A DNA stretch of 64,000 nt from Ornithinibacter aureus (GCF_009858245.1 NZ_VMSB01000001.1:124001-188000); one strand, 5' to 3'; numbered from the stretch's first letter, positions 45,232-55,059 are shown. Translations and numbers: made by a program. Notes: generated by a model not told the origin, from the letters alone.

Positions 45232-46446
45232 CTAGGTCGGGGCGCCGACGCCGTCGTTGCTGGGCAGGGGTCGACGCAGGGCCGGCAGCACGAGCCGGCG
45301 GCGAAGCCGCAAGTCGGCGGCAGCGAACAGGCCGCCCATCGTGCGCATGGTGCCCCCGAGGTCGTCGCGGCCGGTCAGGTAGGCCCAGCGTTGGTGCGAC
45401 GGGAGGGCGAAGAAGACGTCGAAGAATCCGGGGACCTCGACGGGCGGCATCCGCAGCAGCGCCTCGAGCCCGATGCGCCGGAACCGGTGCACCGCCCGGG
45501 CCGACGGCGACCACACGACGGCGCGGGCGGCCGCGAGCGCGGCGTCGGGGCCGTCGGGGAGGTGGGCCGCCACGGCATCCGCGACCGGCCCGGCGAGCCC
45601 GAGGGCGGCGGCGATGCTGAAGCCGGTCGCGGGGTGCACGAGCGGCGCCGCCGCGCCGAAGCCGAGCACCCCGTCGACGTCGTGCCGTGGCCGGTCGACG
45701 GGGAAGCGCACGGTCTCCGTGCGGGCCCCGTCCGGCACCGCGACGCCGTGGTGCGCGAGCCGGGCCAGCAGCCGGCGCCGCAGCACGGGGACGGGGAGCC
45801 CCGGACGGCGGGCCAGCGAGGTCTCCTCGAGCAGCACCTCACCACGCCCGACGGGGATGCCGTAGAGGAACGTGGGCCAGCCGGGCTCGCCGTGGTCCGC
45901 GCGCCAGTCCATGAACAGCGCCTCCCCGGGGGGCACCAGCGCCGCGGCCGCCTCCTCGGGCACGACGACGCCGAAGGCGGTCTGCTCGGCCGCGACTGGC
46001 GCGCCGGCACCGGGCCGCCGCCGGGCCGTGCCGTTCAGGGGCTGCCACCGCCCCGCCGCGTCGACGACGACGGATGCCGTGAGCGTGCCCCCGCCCTCGA
46101 GCGCGACCCGTCCGGGTCCGGCCGGCCCGCTGACCCGGCAGGCGTGCATCTCGACCCCGGCCAGCTGCGCGTCCAGGTGGGCACGCAGGGCCTCGACGTC
46201 GAACACGGCGTACTCCCAGCCGAGGTCGTGGGTGCCGACCGCGATGGCGCGACCCCGCGCCCGGGCGGCGATCGTCGACTCGGGGATGCCGGCGGGCAGC
46301 TCGTCCGCCCAGCACCCGTACGTCGCCGCGAAGGGGCGGTCGAGCTGCGGGTCGGCGAGGGCGGTGCTCAGGCCGGCCCGCGCGCACGCCCCGGCGAGCG
46401 CCCGGCCCGCGGGGCCTCCGCCGACGACGAGGACGTCCGTGCTCAC
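45232..46446 (-). CDS. lycopene cyclase family protein (CrtL-type)
   Basis: 404 residues. FAD/NAD-binding DVLVVGGGPAGRALA (about 4-18). Family motifs include FMDWRA (about 190), GFGAAAPLVHPATGFSIAAAL (about 281-301) and VPGFFDVFFALPSHQRW (about 355-371). Converts lycopene ends to beta rings in carotenoid synthesis; this type is shared by plants, cyanobacteria and some actinobacteria. No other crt genes are in the window, so it stands alone. ATG start. Confidence 0.88.
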   Translation of the reverse strand: MSTDVLVVGGGPAGRALAGACARAGLSTALADPQLDRPFAATYGCWADELPAGIPESTIAARARGRAIAVGTHDLGWEYAVFDVEALRAHLDAQLAGVEMHACRVSGPAGPGRVALEGGGTLTASVVVDAAGRWQPLNGTARRRPGAGAPVAAEQTAFGVVVPEEAAAALVPPGEALFMDWRADHGEPGWPTFLYGIPVGRGEVLLEETSLARRPGLPVPVLRRRLLARLAHHGVAVPDGARTETVRFPVDRPRHDVDGVLGFGAAAPLVHPATGFSIAAALGLAGPVADAVAAHLPDGPDAALAAARAVVWSPSARAVHRFRRIGLEALLRMPPVEVPGFFDVFFALPSHQRWAYLTGRDDLGGTMRTMGGLFAAADLRLRRRLVLPALRRPLPSNDGVGAPT

Positions 46447-46501
46447 GCGCCGACCCTAACCGGCGCCAGCACGGCCGCGGCGCATGGGCGAGGATAAGGA
46501 C

Positions 46502-47722
46502 GTGCCCCGACTGCCCGACGGTGACCCCGCGCCCGAGTCCGGCGACCTGCCCGAGCCGGCTCTGGCCACGCTCGCGGACGGCCGGTTCGGCGTCTACGTG
46601 CACGTGCCGTACTGCTCGGTGCGGTGCGGCTACTGCGACTTCAACACCTACACCCTCGGTGAGCTCGGGCCGGGGTCGTCGATGGCGACCTTCGCCGACC
46701 AGGCCCTGGCCGAGCTCGACCTCGCCGCCCGGGTGCTCGGCGACCAGGCCCGGCCGGTCGACACTGTCTTCGTCGGGGGAGGCACGCCCACCCTGCTTCC
46801 CGCCGCTGACCTCGTGCGGTGCGTCGACGGCATCCGGACGCGTTTCGGCCTGTCACCGGACGTCGAGGTGACCACCGAGGCCAACCCCGACTCGGTGACC
46901 GCCGACGACCTCGCGGAGCTCGCTGCCGGTGGGTTCACCCGGGTGTCGATCGGCATGCAGTCGGTGGTGCCGCACGTGCTGCGCACCCTCGAGCGCACCC
47001 ACGACCCAGCCCGGGTCGCAACCGCGGTCGAGGCGGCCAAGGATGCCGGGCTGGCGACGAGCGTCGACCTCATCTACGGCACCCCGGGCGAGAGCCTCAC
47101 CGACTGGCGGGCCAGCCTCGACGCCGCCGTGGCGCTGGAGCCGGACCACGTGTCGGCGTACGCGCTGATCGTCGAGGACGGGACGAAGCTCGCGGCGCAG
47201 GTGCGTCGCGGTGTGGTGACGATGCCCGACGGTGACGACGAGGCCGACAAGTACGAGCTCGCCGACGACGTCCTCTCGGCGGCGGGGTTCGACTGGTACG
47301 AGGTGAGCAACTGGTCGCGCACGCCGGCCGGGCGCTGCCGGCACAACGAGGGGTACTGGCGCGGTGACGCCTGGTGGGGCGTCGGGCCGGGCGCGCACAG
47401 CCACGTCGGCGGGGTGCGCTGGTGGAACGTCAAGCACCCCCGCACCTACGGTGCCCGCCTCGCCGCGGGCACCTCACCGGCCGCCGGTCGCGAGAGCCTG
47501 ACCGAGGAGCAGCGCCACGACGAGGAGGTGCTGCTGCGGGTGCGCCTGCGCGAGGGCCTGCCCCTCACGCTGCTCGACGCGAACGGCCGCTCGGCCGTCG
47601 CCGGCCTCGTCGCTGACGGGCTGGTCGACGGCCGAGCGGCCGTGGCGGAGCGGACGGTGGTGCTCACTCGACGCGGGCGGCTCCTCGCGGATGCCGTCGT
47701 GCGTCGCCTTCTCGGGGTGTGA
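46502..47722 (+). CDS. hemW: heme chaperone HemW (oxygen-independent coproporphyrinogen oxidase-like)
   Basis: 406 residues. Radical-SAM motif CSVRCGYC (about 38-45), then VFVGGGTPTLLP, RVSIGMQS and the C-terminal HemW domain with HNEGYWRGDAWWGVGPGAHS. HemW rather than HemN is favoured by length and by its position before DUF3097 and hrcA, the usual actinobacterial order. The GTG at 46502 has GAGGA seven bases upstream; an ATG at 46484 has no ribosome site. Confidence 0.92.
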   Translation: MPRLPDGDPAPESGDLPEPALATLADGRFGVYVHVPYCSVRCGYCDFNTYTLGELGPGSSMATFADQALAELDLAARVLGDQARPVDTVFVGGGTPTLLPAADLVRCVDGIRTRFGLSPDVEVTTEANPDSVTADDLAELAAGGFTRVSIGMQSVVPHVLRTLERTHDPARVATAVEAAKDAGLATSVDLIYGTPGESLTDWRASLDAAVALEPDHVSAYALIVEDGTKLAAQVRRGVVTMPDGDDEADKYELADDVLSAAGFDWYEVSNWSRTPAGRCRHNEGYWRGDAWWGVGPGAHSHVGGVRWWNVKHPRTYGARLAAGTSPAAGRESLTEEQRHDEEVLLRVRLREGLPLTLLDANGRSAVAGLVADGLVDGRAAVAERTVVLTRRGRLLADAVVRRLLGV

Positions 47723-47731
47723 GCGCCGGCT

Positions 47732-48346
47732 CTACTTGACGAACTGGGGGGTGAGGGCCGGGCTCCACCACTCGCCGTTGTTCGCCTTCACCGCGCCGAT
47801 GATGTGCATGACGATCGCCCAGATGACGGCTGCCCCGAAGGTGAGGAACCCGACGAGCACGAGCATCAGCGGCAGGGAGATCAGCATGACGATGCCCGCC
47901 ATGATCTGGACGTTGAGGGCGTTCGCCGCGTGGCTGCGGACGAAGGGGCCGCGGTCGCGGAACACCAGGTACATGACCAGCGCACAGACGAAGCCGAGGA
48001 AGCCGCTCGAGAAGATCGTCGCGGCCAGGGTGACGCCGTGCGCCGCCATCCCAGCGGTGCGCTCGTCGGTCGGCTTCATCGGGGCCGGGGCCACCGCGTA
48101 CCCGGGAGCCGGGGGTGACTGCTGCTGGTACTGCGGCTGGGCCTGCGCCTGCGGCTGAGCCTCATGGGCGCTCGGCGCGACGGGTGCCGGTGCGGGAGCA
48201 GCGGGGACGAACTCCGTGTGCTCGGGTGCCGGCAGCTCCGGCACGACCTCGGTCTGCTCGGTCGTGGGGGCGGCGTCGGTGACGGGCTCGAAGGGGGCCG
48301 TCGGGTCGACGGGGTGGTCGTCGGTGCGGGGAGTGGTGTCACTCAT
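47732..48346 (-). CDS. DUF4870 membrane protein with disordered N-terminus
   Basis: 204 residues. About 105 residues of Pro/Ala/Gln-rich disorder are followed by a DUF4870 domain: AAHGVTLAATIFSSGFLGFVCALVMYLV, GPFVRSHAANALNVQIMAGIVMLI and AIVMHIIGAVKANNGEWW, three or four membrane spans. AAGGAG precedes the ATG. Function unknown. A paralogue follows upstream on the same strand. Confidence 0.82.
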   Translation of the reverse strand: MSDTTPRTDDHPVDPTAPFEPVTDAAPTTEQTEVVPELPAPEHTEFVPAAPAPAPVAPSAHEAQPQAQAQPQYQQQSPPAPGYAVAPAPMKPTDERTAGMAAHGVTLAATIFSSGFLGFVCALVMYLVFRDRGPFVRSHAANALNVQIMAGIVMLISLPLMLVLVGFLTFGAAVIWAIVMHIIGAVKANNGEWWSPALTPQFVK

Positions 48347-48430
48347 GGGGTGCTCCTTGTGGGTGGGTCTGTACCCATGAAACACCCGCGGCGACGTGTC
48401 GATCCCCGTTCCGGGGCCGGGTCAGGGTGG

Positions 48431-48463
48431 GCCTCGGGGTCGAGTCAGGGCCGACCCCGAGGC
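48431..48463 (-). terminator. hairpin terminator
   Basis: GCCTCGGGGTCG (48431-48442) pairs perfectly with CGACCCCGAGGC (48452-48463) over a 9-nt loop, 16 bp beyond the stop of the minus-strand gene at 48480. No T-tract. It separates the two DUF4870 genes. Confidence 0.7.
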
Positions 48464-48479
48464 GCATCCACCAGGAGCG

Positions 48480-48935
48480 TCAGCTGACGAGGCGAAGGGT
48501 CAGCGGGTAGCGGTACCACTCACCGTTGCTCGCCTTGACCGCGGCGATGATCGGCATGACGAGCATCCACGGAATGATCGCGAAGATCATGAAGATCCCG
48601 ACGAAGAGCAGGGTCATGATGCTCGACACGAAGAGGGCGATCATGACGGTGATCTGGAAGTTCAGCGACTCCTTGGCGTGGTGCTCCAGGAACGGCCCGC
48701 GCCCCTTGTAGACCAGCCAGATCACGAGCGGCGCGACGAAACCGGCCAGCAGGACGCCGAGGTGGGCGCCGAGCGACCAGTTCTTCTCGTCCTGGGGAGT
48801 GAGCGGCGCAGGGCCGCCGTAGCCGGCAGGGCCCCCGTAGCCGGCCGGTGCGCCGTACTGCGGTGGGTAGGGCTGCGGCGGCGGGGGAGGTGGCGGGGTG
48901 TCCTCGGGGCGGAACGGGTCGGGTGTGCTGCTCAT
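48480..48935 (-). CDS. DUF4870 membrane protein
   Basis: 151 residues: a Pro/Gly/Tyr-rich N-terminal 45 residues (eight prolines nearly in a row, then AGYGGPAGYGGPA), then a DUF4870 domain (WSLGAHLGVLLAGFVAPLVIWLVYKGRGPFLEHHAKESLNFQITVMIALFV). Paralogue of the gene at 47732; both end in NGEW-type motifs. Function unknown. Confidence 0.85.
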   Translation of the reverse strand: MSSTPDPFRPEDTPPPPPPPQPYPPQYGAPAGYGGPAGYGGPAPLTPQDEKNWSLGAHLGVLLAGFVAPLVIWLVYKGRGPFLEHHAKESLNFQITVMIALFVSSIMTLLFVGIFMIFAIIPWMLVMPIIAAVKASNGEWYRYPLTLRLVS

Positions 48936-48973
48936 GGTGTGTCCCCTCGGTGGTGTCAGGCAGGTGGCCGCCG

Positions 48974-49846
48974 CTACGACGCGGTGACGAAGTCGATGAG
49001 TTCCTCGACGCGTCCGAGCAGTTCGGGCTCGAGATCAGCATAGGTCTGCACCGATGACAGGATCTGCCGCCAGGCCATGGCGAGGTCGCGCTGCGTCGAG
49101 TGCGGCCACCCGAGATGCGCGGCGATGCCGACCTTCCACGACGTGCCCCGGGGGATGACCGGCCAGGCGTCCATCCCGAGCCGGGAGGGCTTCACCGACT
49201 GCCAGACGTCGACGTAGGGGTGGCCGACGACGAGGACGTGCTCGGCGTAGGGCTTGACCGCCCGGGCCTGCTCCACGACCCGCCATTCCTTCGTGCCCGG
49301 CACGAGGTGGTCGACGAGCACGCCCATGCGACGCCCCGCGGTGGGCGCGAAGTCATGGATCGCCCCGGCCAGGTCGTCGACGCCGTCGAGCATCTCGACG
49401 ACGACGCCCTCGACCCGCAGGTCGGCACCCCACACCTTCTCGACGAGTTCGGCGTCGTGCTTGCCCTCGACGAAGATCCGGGAGCCGCTCGCGACCTTGG
49501 CGCGCTGCCCGGTGACGGCCCGCGATCCGCTTGCCGTGCGGGAGGCGGCGGCGCGAGCGGCGGCCATGCGGGCGGCATCCGCCGCCTTCGGGGGGGTGAG
49601 GGTCACCGGCGACCCGTCGACGAGGAACCCGGGTCCGAGGCGGAACCCGCGGGTGCGCCCGTGGCGGTCCTCGAGGTGGACGACGTGGATGCCGCCCGCC
49701 TTCTCGACGCGCACGACGGCGCCCACCCAGCCGGTCTCGACGTCCTCGACGACCGTGCCGGGTTCGGCAGCGAGTTCGACCGAGCGCCCACGGGCCGGTC
49801 GTCGCCAGTCGCCCCCGAGCACGTCGCTTCCATACCTGTCCACCAC
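48974..49846 (-). CDS. DUF3097 family protein
   Basis: 290 residues. Conserved actinobacterial protein always near hrcA/hemW. Motifs: RYGSDVLGGDWRRPARGRSVELAAEPG at the start, IFVEGKHDAELVEKVWG (about 157-173, reminiscent of a TOPRIM glutamate/DxD region) and VLVVGHPYVDVWQSVKP. Possibly nucleic-acid related, but unproven. Start is one of two adjacent GTGs (49846/49843); the longer reading runs through hrcA as shadow. Confidence 0.85.
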   Translation of the reverse strand: MVDRYGSDVLGGDWRRPARGRSVELAAEPGTVVEDVETGWVGAVVRVEKAGGIHVVHLEDRHGRTRGFRLGPGFLVDGSPVTLTPPKAADAARMAAARAAASRTASGSRAVTGQRAKVASGSRIFVEGKHDAELVEKVWGADLRVEGVVVEMLDGVDDLAGAIHDFAPTAGRRMGVLVDHLVPGTKEWRVVEQARAVKPYAEHVLVVGHPYVDVWQSVKPSRLGMDAWPVIPRGTSWKVGIAAHLGWPHSTQRDLAMAWRQILSSVQTYADLEPELLGRVEELIDFVTAS

Positions 49847-49878
49847 GGCGGTGAGGTTACCCGCACGCGGAGGTAAGA

Positions 49879-49905
49879 TTGGCACTCGTGGCGCGAGAGT
49901 GCCAA
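49879..49905. promoter_or_regulatory. CIRCE element (HrcA operator)
   Basis: TTGGCACTC-N9-GAGTGCCAA, a perfect 9-9-9 inverted repeat close to the CIRCE consensus TTAGCACTC-N9-GAGTGCTAA. It lies 32 bp before hrcA, so HrcA represses its own operon and releases it on heat shock. Confidence 0.93.
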
Positions 49906-49936
49906 GGGCTGTCCAGGCGAAGGACCGGAGGTGGGC

Positions 49937-50968
49937 ATGAACGAGGACCGTCGGTTGCGCGTGCTGCGCGCCATCGTGCAGGACTACGTGCAGACGTCCG
50001 AACCCGTGGGGTCGAAGGCCCTTCTCGAGCGTCACCAGCTCGGGGTGTCGGCCGCGACCGTGCGCAACGACATGGCGGCGCTCGAGGACGAGGGCCTGAT
50101 CGCCGCACCCCACACGAGCGCCGGGCGCGTGCCCACGGATGCCGGCTACCGCCTCTTCGTCGACCGGCTCTCGGCCGTGAAGCCGATGAGCAGCGCCGAG
50201 CAGCGCGCCATCGCCCACTTCCTTGAGGGCGCCCTCGACCTCGACGACGTCGTCGAGCGCACGGTGCGCCTGCTGTCGTCACTGACGCACCAGGTCGCGG
50301 TCGTGCAGTACCCCTCGCTCGCGCGCTCCTGCGTGCGCCACATCGAGCTCGTGCCGCTCGGGGGTGAGCGGGTGCTCGCCGTGCTCATCACGACGACTGG
50401 GCGCGTCGAGCAGCGGGTGGTCGACGTCGGCCGCGACCTCAGCAGCACCGTCGGCGAGGACACCCTCGCCACGCTGCGCACCGAGCTCAACCGCGCCACG
50501 GCGGGCCGCACCCTGGCCGAGGCGTCGGCCGAGCTCGCATCCGCGCCCGAGCAGCTCGAGCCGGGCCTGCGAGACCTCCTGCGCGCCGTCGGCACCGCGC
50601 TGCAGGACTCCTTCGTCGAAGAGCGCGAGGAGCGGGTCGTGCTGGCCGGCACCGCCAACCTCGCCCGGGTCGGCCCCGACTTCACGACAAGCCTGGGCCC
50701 CGTGCTCGAAGCGCTCGAGGAGCACGTCGTCCTGCTCAAGCTGCTCGGCACCGCCGCCGAGCAGGGGGAGCAGGTGGCCGTTCGCATCGGCCACGAGAAC
50801 CCGTATGCCGGGTTGCAGACCACCTCGATGGTCGCGACCGGCTACGGTGCCGGCTCCGACCTCGTCGCCGGCCTCGGGGTCCTCGGACCGACGAGGATGG
50901 ACTACCCCACGACGATGGCTGCGGTGCGCACCGTCGCCACCTACGTCTCGCGGATCCTCGCGCAGTGA
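49937..50968 (+). CDS. hrcA: heat-inducible transcription repressor HrcA
   Basis: 343 residues. Winged-helix N-terminus ([61 protein letters not shown]) and the C-terminal GAF-like HrcA domain ending [24 protein letters not shown] lies five bases before the ATG at 49937. Binds the CIRCE element just upstream; dnaJ and rsmE follow. Confidence 0.96.
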   Translation: MNEDRRLRVLRAIVQDYVQTSEPVGSKALLERHQLGVSAATVRNDMAALEDEGLIAAPHTSAGRVPTDAGYRLFVDRLSAVKPMSSAEQRAIAHFLEGALDLDDVVERTVRLLSSLTHQVAVVQYPSLARSCVRHIELVPLGGERVLAVLITTTGRVEQRVVDVGRDLSSTVGEDTLATLRTELNRATAGRTLAEASAELASAPEQLEPGLRDLLRAVGTALQDSFVEEREERVVLAGTANLARVGPDFTTSLGPVLEALEEHVVLLKLLGTAAEQGEQVAVRIGHENPYAGLQTTSMVATGYGAGSDLVAGLGVLGPTRMDYPTTMAAVRTVATYVSRILAQ

Positions 50969-51056
50969 CACCCCGGCCTGCCAGCACCGCACGCACCGCA
51001 CCAATTGCACCCACGGCATCCACCGCCTCAACCACGTCCCGAAGGACCCTTCACCC

Positions 51057-52184
51057 GTGAACGACTACTACGCCGACCTCGGTGTCGCCCGCGACGCGAG
51101 CCCCGAGGACATCAAGCGCGCCTACCGCAGGGCCGCCCGGCGACTGCACCCCGACGTCAACCCCGGCCCCGAGGCCGAGGAGCAGTTCAAGAAGGTCTCC
51201 CAGGCCTACGACGTGCTGTCCGACGCCGACAAGAAGCGCTCCTACGACGCGGGCGCCGACCCCTACGGGGCAGGTGCGGCCGGGTTCGGTCAGGGCTTCT
51301 CGTTCAGCGACATCATGGACGCCTTCTTCGGCGGTCAGGCCGGCACGCCGGGTCGCGGCCCGCGCTCGCGCACGACCCGCGGTCAGGACGCCCTGGTGCG
51401 CCTCGACATCGACCTCGGGGATGCCGTGTTCGGCGCCCAGAAGGACCTCACCATCGACACCGCCGTCGGGTGCGGCACCTGCCAGGGCGCGGGCGTGCAG
51501 CCGGGCACCTCGACCCGCACCTGTGACGTCTGCGGCGGTCGCGGCGAGGTGCAGCAGGTGCAGCGCAGCTTCCTCGGGCAGGTCATGACGACCCGCCCCT
51601 GCATGACCTGCCAGGGTTTCGGCCAGATCATCACCAACCCCTGCTACGAGTGCTCCGGTGACGGGAGGGTGCGCACCCGGCGCACCCTGACCCTCAAGGT
51701 GCCGGCCGGGGTCGACACGGGCACCCGCATCCAGCTCGCCGGTGAGGGCGAGGTCGGCCACGGAGCGGGCCCGGCCGGTGACCTGTACGTCGAGGTCGCC
51801 GTCAACCGACACCCCGTGTTCCAGCGTCGCGGCAACGACCTGCACGCCACCGTCGAGGTGCCGATGACCGCCGCCGCGCTCGGCGCGTCGCTGGTGATGG
51901 AGACCTTCGACGGGCCGCAGACCCTGGAGGTGCGCCGCGGCACCCAGTCCGGAGACACCATCACGCTGCGTGGGCTCGGTGTCACCCAACTGCGCGGCAC
52001 CGGTCGCGGCGACATCATCGTGCACGCCATGGTGCAGACCCCGACCAGGATCGACGCCGAGCAGGAGGCGCTGCTGCGCCAGCTCGCGGCGCTGCGTGGT
52101 GAGGAGCGCCCCGAGGGCAAGGTCGCCAACCCCGGTGACGGGTCGCTCTTCGGCAAGCTGCGCGACGCGTTCAAGGCCCGCTGA
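51057..52184 (+). CDS. dnaJ: molecular chaperone DnaJ
   Basis: 375 residues, GTG start. J domain with HPD (about 32-34), Gly/Phe-rich linker ([23 protein letters not shown]), four zinc-finger repeats ([32 protein letters not shown]; about 140-205) and the substrate-binding C-terminus. It is the HrcA-linked DnaJ2 type of actinobacteria. The 88 bp between hrcA and dnaJ contain no gene. Confidence 0.96.
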   Translation: MNDYYADLGVARDASPEDIKRAYRRAARRLHPDVNPGPEAEEQFKKVSQAYDVLSDADKKRSYDAGADPYGAGAAGFGQGFSFSDIMDAFFGGQAGTPGRGPRSRTTRGQDALVRLDIDLGDAVFGAQKDLTIDTAVGCGTCQGAGVQPGTSTRTCDVCGGRGEVQQVQRSFLGQVMTTRPCMTCQGFGQIITNPCYECSGDGRVRTRRTLTLKVPAGVDTGTRIQLAGEGEVGHGAGPAGDLYVEVAVNRHPVFQRRGNDLHATVEVPMTAAALGASLVMETFDGPQTLEVRRGTQSGDTITLRGLGVTQLRGTGRGDIIVHAMVQTPTRIDAEQEALLRQLAALRGEERPEGKVANPGDGSLFGKLRDAFKAR

Positions 52185-52200
52185 CCGGCAGGCCACCCGC

Positions 52201-52944
52201 GTGACGCTGCCGCTGCACCTGCTGCCGACCGACGCCCTGGCCGGTCGCGGTGTCGGCGACGTCGTGGTGCTCGACGGCCCCGAGGGACGGCACGCCGCCA
52301 CAGTTCGGCGCACCCGGGTCGGTGAGCACCTGCTGCTCACCGACGGTGACGGGCTGCGCATCGAGGCCGAGGTGGTGTCGGTCGGGTCGGGGACCCTGGA
52401 CCTTCGCGTCGTCTCGGTGACGAGCGACCCCGAGCCCAGCCCGCGCCTGGTGCTCGTGCAGGCGCTCGCCAAGAACGACCGCGACGACCAGGCCATCGAG
52501 GCCGCCACCGAGTGCGGTGTCGACGAGGTTGTGCCGTGGCAGGCCTCGCGCAGCGTCGTCCAGTGGCGGGCCGAGCGCGGCGAGAAGGCCTGGCGCAAGT
52601 GGGATGCCGTGCTCGTCGCCGCGACCAAGCAGTCGCGCCGCACCCGCCGCCCGGTGCTCGCACCGGTGGTCTCGTCGGCTGAGCTGGGTTCGCGAATCGC
52701 CTCTGCAGCAGCCGCGTTCGTGCTGCACGAGGACGCCCGGATGCCGCTCGCGGGGGTGACGCTCCCGGCATCGGGTGACGTCGTGGTCGTCGTCGGCCCC
52801 GAAGGGGGCATCTCGCCCGACGAGCTCGCGGCCTTCGAGACCGCCGGCGCCGTGCCGGTGCGACTGGGGAACACGGTGCTCCGCTCGTCGAGCGCCGGGC
52901 CCGCGGCCCTGGCCGTGCTCAGCGCGATGTCGCGCTGGCGCTGA
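52201..52944 (+). CDS. rsmE: 16S rRNA (uracil(1498)-N3)-methyltransferase
   Basis: 247 residues, GTG start. SPOUT methyltransferase: N-terminal PUA-like domain (DVVVLDGPEGRHAATVRRTRVGEHLLLTDG), then LVQALAKNDRDDQAIEAATECGVDEVVPW, and the knot motif VVVVGPEGGISPDEL with LGNTVLRSSSAGPAAL. It follows dnaJ by 16 bp, the usual order. Confidence 0.94.
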   Translation: MTLPLHLLPTDALAGRGVGDVVVLDGPEGRHAATVRRTRVGEHLLLTDGDGLRIEAEVVSVGSGTLDLRVVSVTSDPEPSPRLVLVQALAKNDRDDQAIEAATECGVDEVVPWQASRSVVQWRAERGEKAWRKWDAVLVAATKQSRRTRRPVLAPVVSSAELGSRIASAAAAFVLHEDARMPLAGVTLPASGDVVVVVGPEGGISPDELAAFETAGAVPVRLGNTVLRSSSAGPAALAVLSAMSRWR

Positions 52945-52956
52945 CCCGCTCGTCCG

Positions 52957-54069
52957 TCACCGCACGGTGAACGGCATCGTCGTCTCGGCCGAGACCGTCG
53001 TCCCGTCCTCCGCGCTCGTCTCGAAGACCCGGATGGCGTACTCGCCCGGTGAGAGCGTGCCGAGCTCGATCTCGTAGGTCCCCCGGCCCGGTGCGCCGAT
53101 GGAGGCGTTGGTGAACCCGTCGTCGACGAGGGCCCCCTCGCGCAGCAGCTGCCACGACACGGTTGCCTCGAAGACGCTGGCCTCGCCGGTCACGGTGACC
53201 TCGCCGGGCGGGAGCACCTGCCCGCGGGTGGGGGAGGTGACCCAGATCGGCGCGAGGTCCTCCCAGTACTCGTCGCGCGAGGCCGGCCGGTTGTAGGTGC
53301 GATCGACGGGCTGGCTGCCGAACATCGCGGTCGACCCGTCCGAGATCGCGAAGCGCACGGGGATCTGTCCGCGGCCGACCGCCGCCTGGGCGGTCCACAC
53401 GAGCTGCTGCACGCTGACCCGTTCGGTGTCCTCGGGGAACCCGCTCCCGCCGGGGCCCGACAGGGTGATGGTGATGCGGTCGTCGGTGGCGGCCAGGTCG
53501 ACGAGGTCGACGCCGTCCCAGGTGCGCAGGTAGCCGTCGGTTCCGGCGGGGGTCGCCGTCATGGCCAGCCCCACGGCCGCCCGCGCTCGCGCCGCGTCGT
53601 CGCTCTCGCGGGTCACGCCGGGCACGGTGAGCCACTCGCGGTAGAGCCGCGCGACGCGGGCGTCGTCTCCGATCGGGGCCAGGTAGTAGACCGGAAGGGC
53701 GACGGGCGACGCGCTGGTCGTCGGCGAGGTCGGCGATGGCGACGAGGGGGTGGGGCTCGCCGACGGTGAGGGCACCCCCGTGGCCGGCCCGGTCGACGGT
53801 GTCGGCGAGGCGGATGCCGTGGGGAGTGGGCTCTCGCTGCCGCCGGGCAGCGGCTCGGGCCGCTCGAAGCGGCCGATCCACAGGCCCGAGACGACGGCGA
53901 GCACGGCGGCGGCGGCCGCGAGCGGCATCCACCACCGGAGCGAGTGCCCACGGCGCGCCGGGTCGCTGCGCCGGAGGATCTCCTCGAGCCGGTCGCCGGG
54001 TTCGAGACGGGCCGCGCGCTCGTCCAGGGCCTCTCGCAGCGCCTGCGCCAGGCGCTCGTCGGTGCTCAT
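52957..54069 (-). CDS. membrane-anchored GerMN/Gmad2 domain protein, partner of sigma factor
   Basis: 370 residues. A cytoplasmic N-terminus of about 50 residues (STDERLAQALREALDERAARLEPGDRLEEILRR) leads into one membrane span (about 53-70). A Ser/Pro/Thr-rich linker follows, then a GerMN-like domain (LPVYYLAPIGDDARVARLYREW, about 132 on) and a C-terminal Ig-like Gmad2 domain (about 275-370). The ATG overlaps the TGA of the sigma gene. By position and its short cytoplasmic helix it may be the anti-sigma partner, but no ZAS motif is seen. Confidence 0.8.
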   Translation of the reverse strand: MSTDERLAQALREALDERAARLEPGDRLEEILRRSDPARRGHSLRWWMPLAAAAAVLAVVSGLWIGRFERPEPLPGGSESPLPTASASPTPSTGPATGVPSPSASPTPSSPSPTSPTTSASPVALPVYYLAPIGDDARVARLYREWLTVPGVTRESDDAARARAAVGLAMTATPAGTDGYLRTWDGVDLVDLAATDDRITITLSGPGGSGFPEDTERVSVQQLVWTAQAAVGRGQIPVRFAISDGSTAMFGSQPVDRTYNRPASRDEYWEDLAPIWVTSPTRGQVLPPGEVTVTGEASVFEATVSWQLLREGALVDDGFTNASIGAPGRGTYEIELGTLSPGEYAIRVFETSAEDGTTVSAETTMPFTVR

Positions 54070-54617
54070 GTCCACTCCGTTCCGGTGCGCAGGGCCGCCA
54101 GGCCCCGGCTCGCGTGCGTCTTGACCGAGCCGGGGGAGATCTCCAGGGCGTCGGCGATCTGGGCCTCGGCGAGGTCGAGGTAGTAGCGCAGGACCAGGAC
54201 CTCCCGTTGTCGGGTGGGGAGCCGGTTGAGGGCCGCCAGCAGGGACTCCCGGGAGAGGTCGGCCACGGCCGAGTCCTCGGCGCTCGCGCCGGTGCGGGCG
54301 TTCGGGTCCTCCGGCCCGCCGCGCACGGATGCCGCCCACCGCTGCTCCACCCCGCGGTGACGCAGGGCCGACCGGGAGCGGTTGACCACGGCCCGTCGCA
54401 GGTACGCGGCCGCTGCCGACGGGTCGCGAAGGCCCGACCAGTGGGCGTGCAGGGCGATGAAGGCGTCCTGGACGACCTCCTCGGCCTCACCGGCGTCATG
54501 GAGGAGCAGCCACGCGAGCCGGACGAGCGGCTGCCAGTGCACGGCATACAGCTCGGTGACGGCGTCGTCGGCCGAGCGCTGCGCACTGCCGTGCTCGCCC
54601 ATGCTGGCCATTGTCAT
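54066..54617 (-). CDS. RNA polymerase sigma factor, SigE/ECF-type
   Basis: 183 residues. Region 2 (AVTELYAVHWQPLVRLAWLLLHDAGEAEEVVQDAFIALH, about 18-56) and region 4 (LLAALNRLPTRQREVLVLRYYLDLAEAQIADALEISPGSVKTHASRGLAAL, about 126-176). This is the actinobacterial SigE-family ECF type. Coupled by ATGA overlap to the membrane-anchored gene downstream. The 57-bp gap to the divergent HIT gene contains GTTGACGCG twice. Confidence 0.9.
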   Translation of the reverse strand: MTMASMGEHGSAQRSADDAVTELYAVHWQPLVRLAWLLLHDAGEAEEVVQDAFIALHAHWSGLRDPSAAAAYLRRAVVNRSRSALRHRGVEQRWAASVRGGPEDPNARTGASAEDSAVADLSRESLLAALNRLPTRQREVLVLRYYLDLAEAQIADALEISPGSVKTHASRGLAALRTGTEWT

Positions 54618-54674
54618 GCGGTGTTGACGCGCAGCGCGCTGGTTCGGTTGACGCGGGGGCCTAGATTCGGCGTC

Positions 54675-55022
54675 ATGAGCGAGACCGAGAGCTGCCTGTT
54701 CTGCCGGATCGTCGCGGGGCAGATCCCCGCGACCGTCGTCGCCGAGAGCGTGAACAGCCTGGCCTTTCGCGACATCGAGCCGGGCGCGCCGACCCACGTG
54801 CTCGTCGTCCCGCGCCGTCACGTGCCCGACCTCGCGGGGTTGGCCGCCGCGTCTGCGGCGGAGCTCGCGGATGCCGTGGCGCTCGCCGCGCAGGTCGCGG
54901 ACGACGAGGGGTTGCCGGGCTACCGGGTGGTCGCGAACACCGGAGAGGCCGCCGGGCAGAGCGTGTTCCACGCCCACCTGCACGTGCTCGGCGGGCGTTC
55001 CCTGACGTGGCCTCCGGGGTGA
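54675..55022 (+). CDS. HIT family hydrolase
   Basis: 115 residues. Zinc ligands in CLFCRI (about 7-12) and the histidine triad HAHLHVLGG (about 100-108). HIT proteins hydrolyse nucleoside phosphoramidates and related compounds. A TAGATT hexamer ends 7 bp before the ATG, so a leaderless transcript is possible. It lies before the phoH-ybeY-CNNM-era run. Confidence 0.94.
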   Translation: MSETESCLFCRIVAGQIPATVVAESVNSLAFRDIEPGAPTHVLVVPRRHVPDLAGLAAASAAELADAVALAAQVADDEGLPGYRVVANTGEAAGQSVFHAHLHVLGGRSLTWPPG

Positions 55023-55059
55023 CCGGCAATCTCAGGTGCTGCACCGGGTCAGGGCCTCG

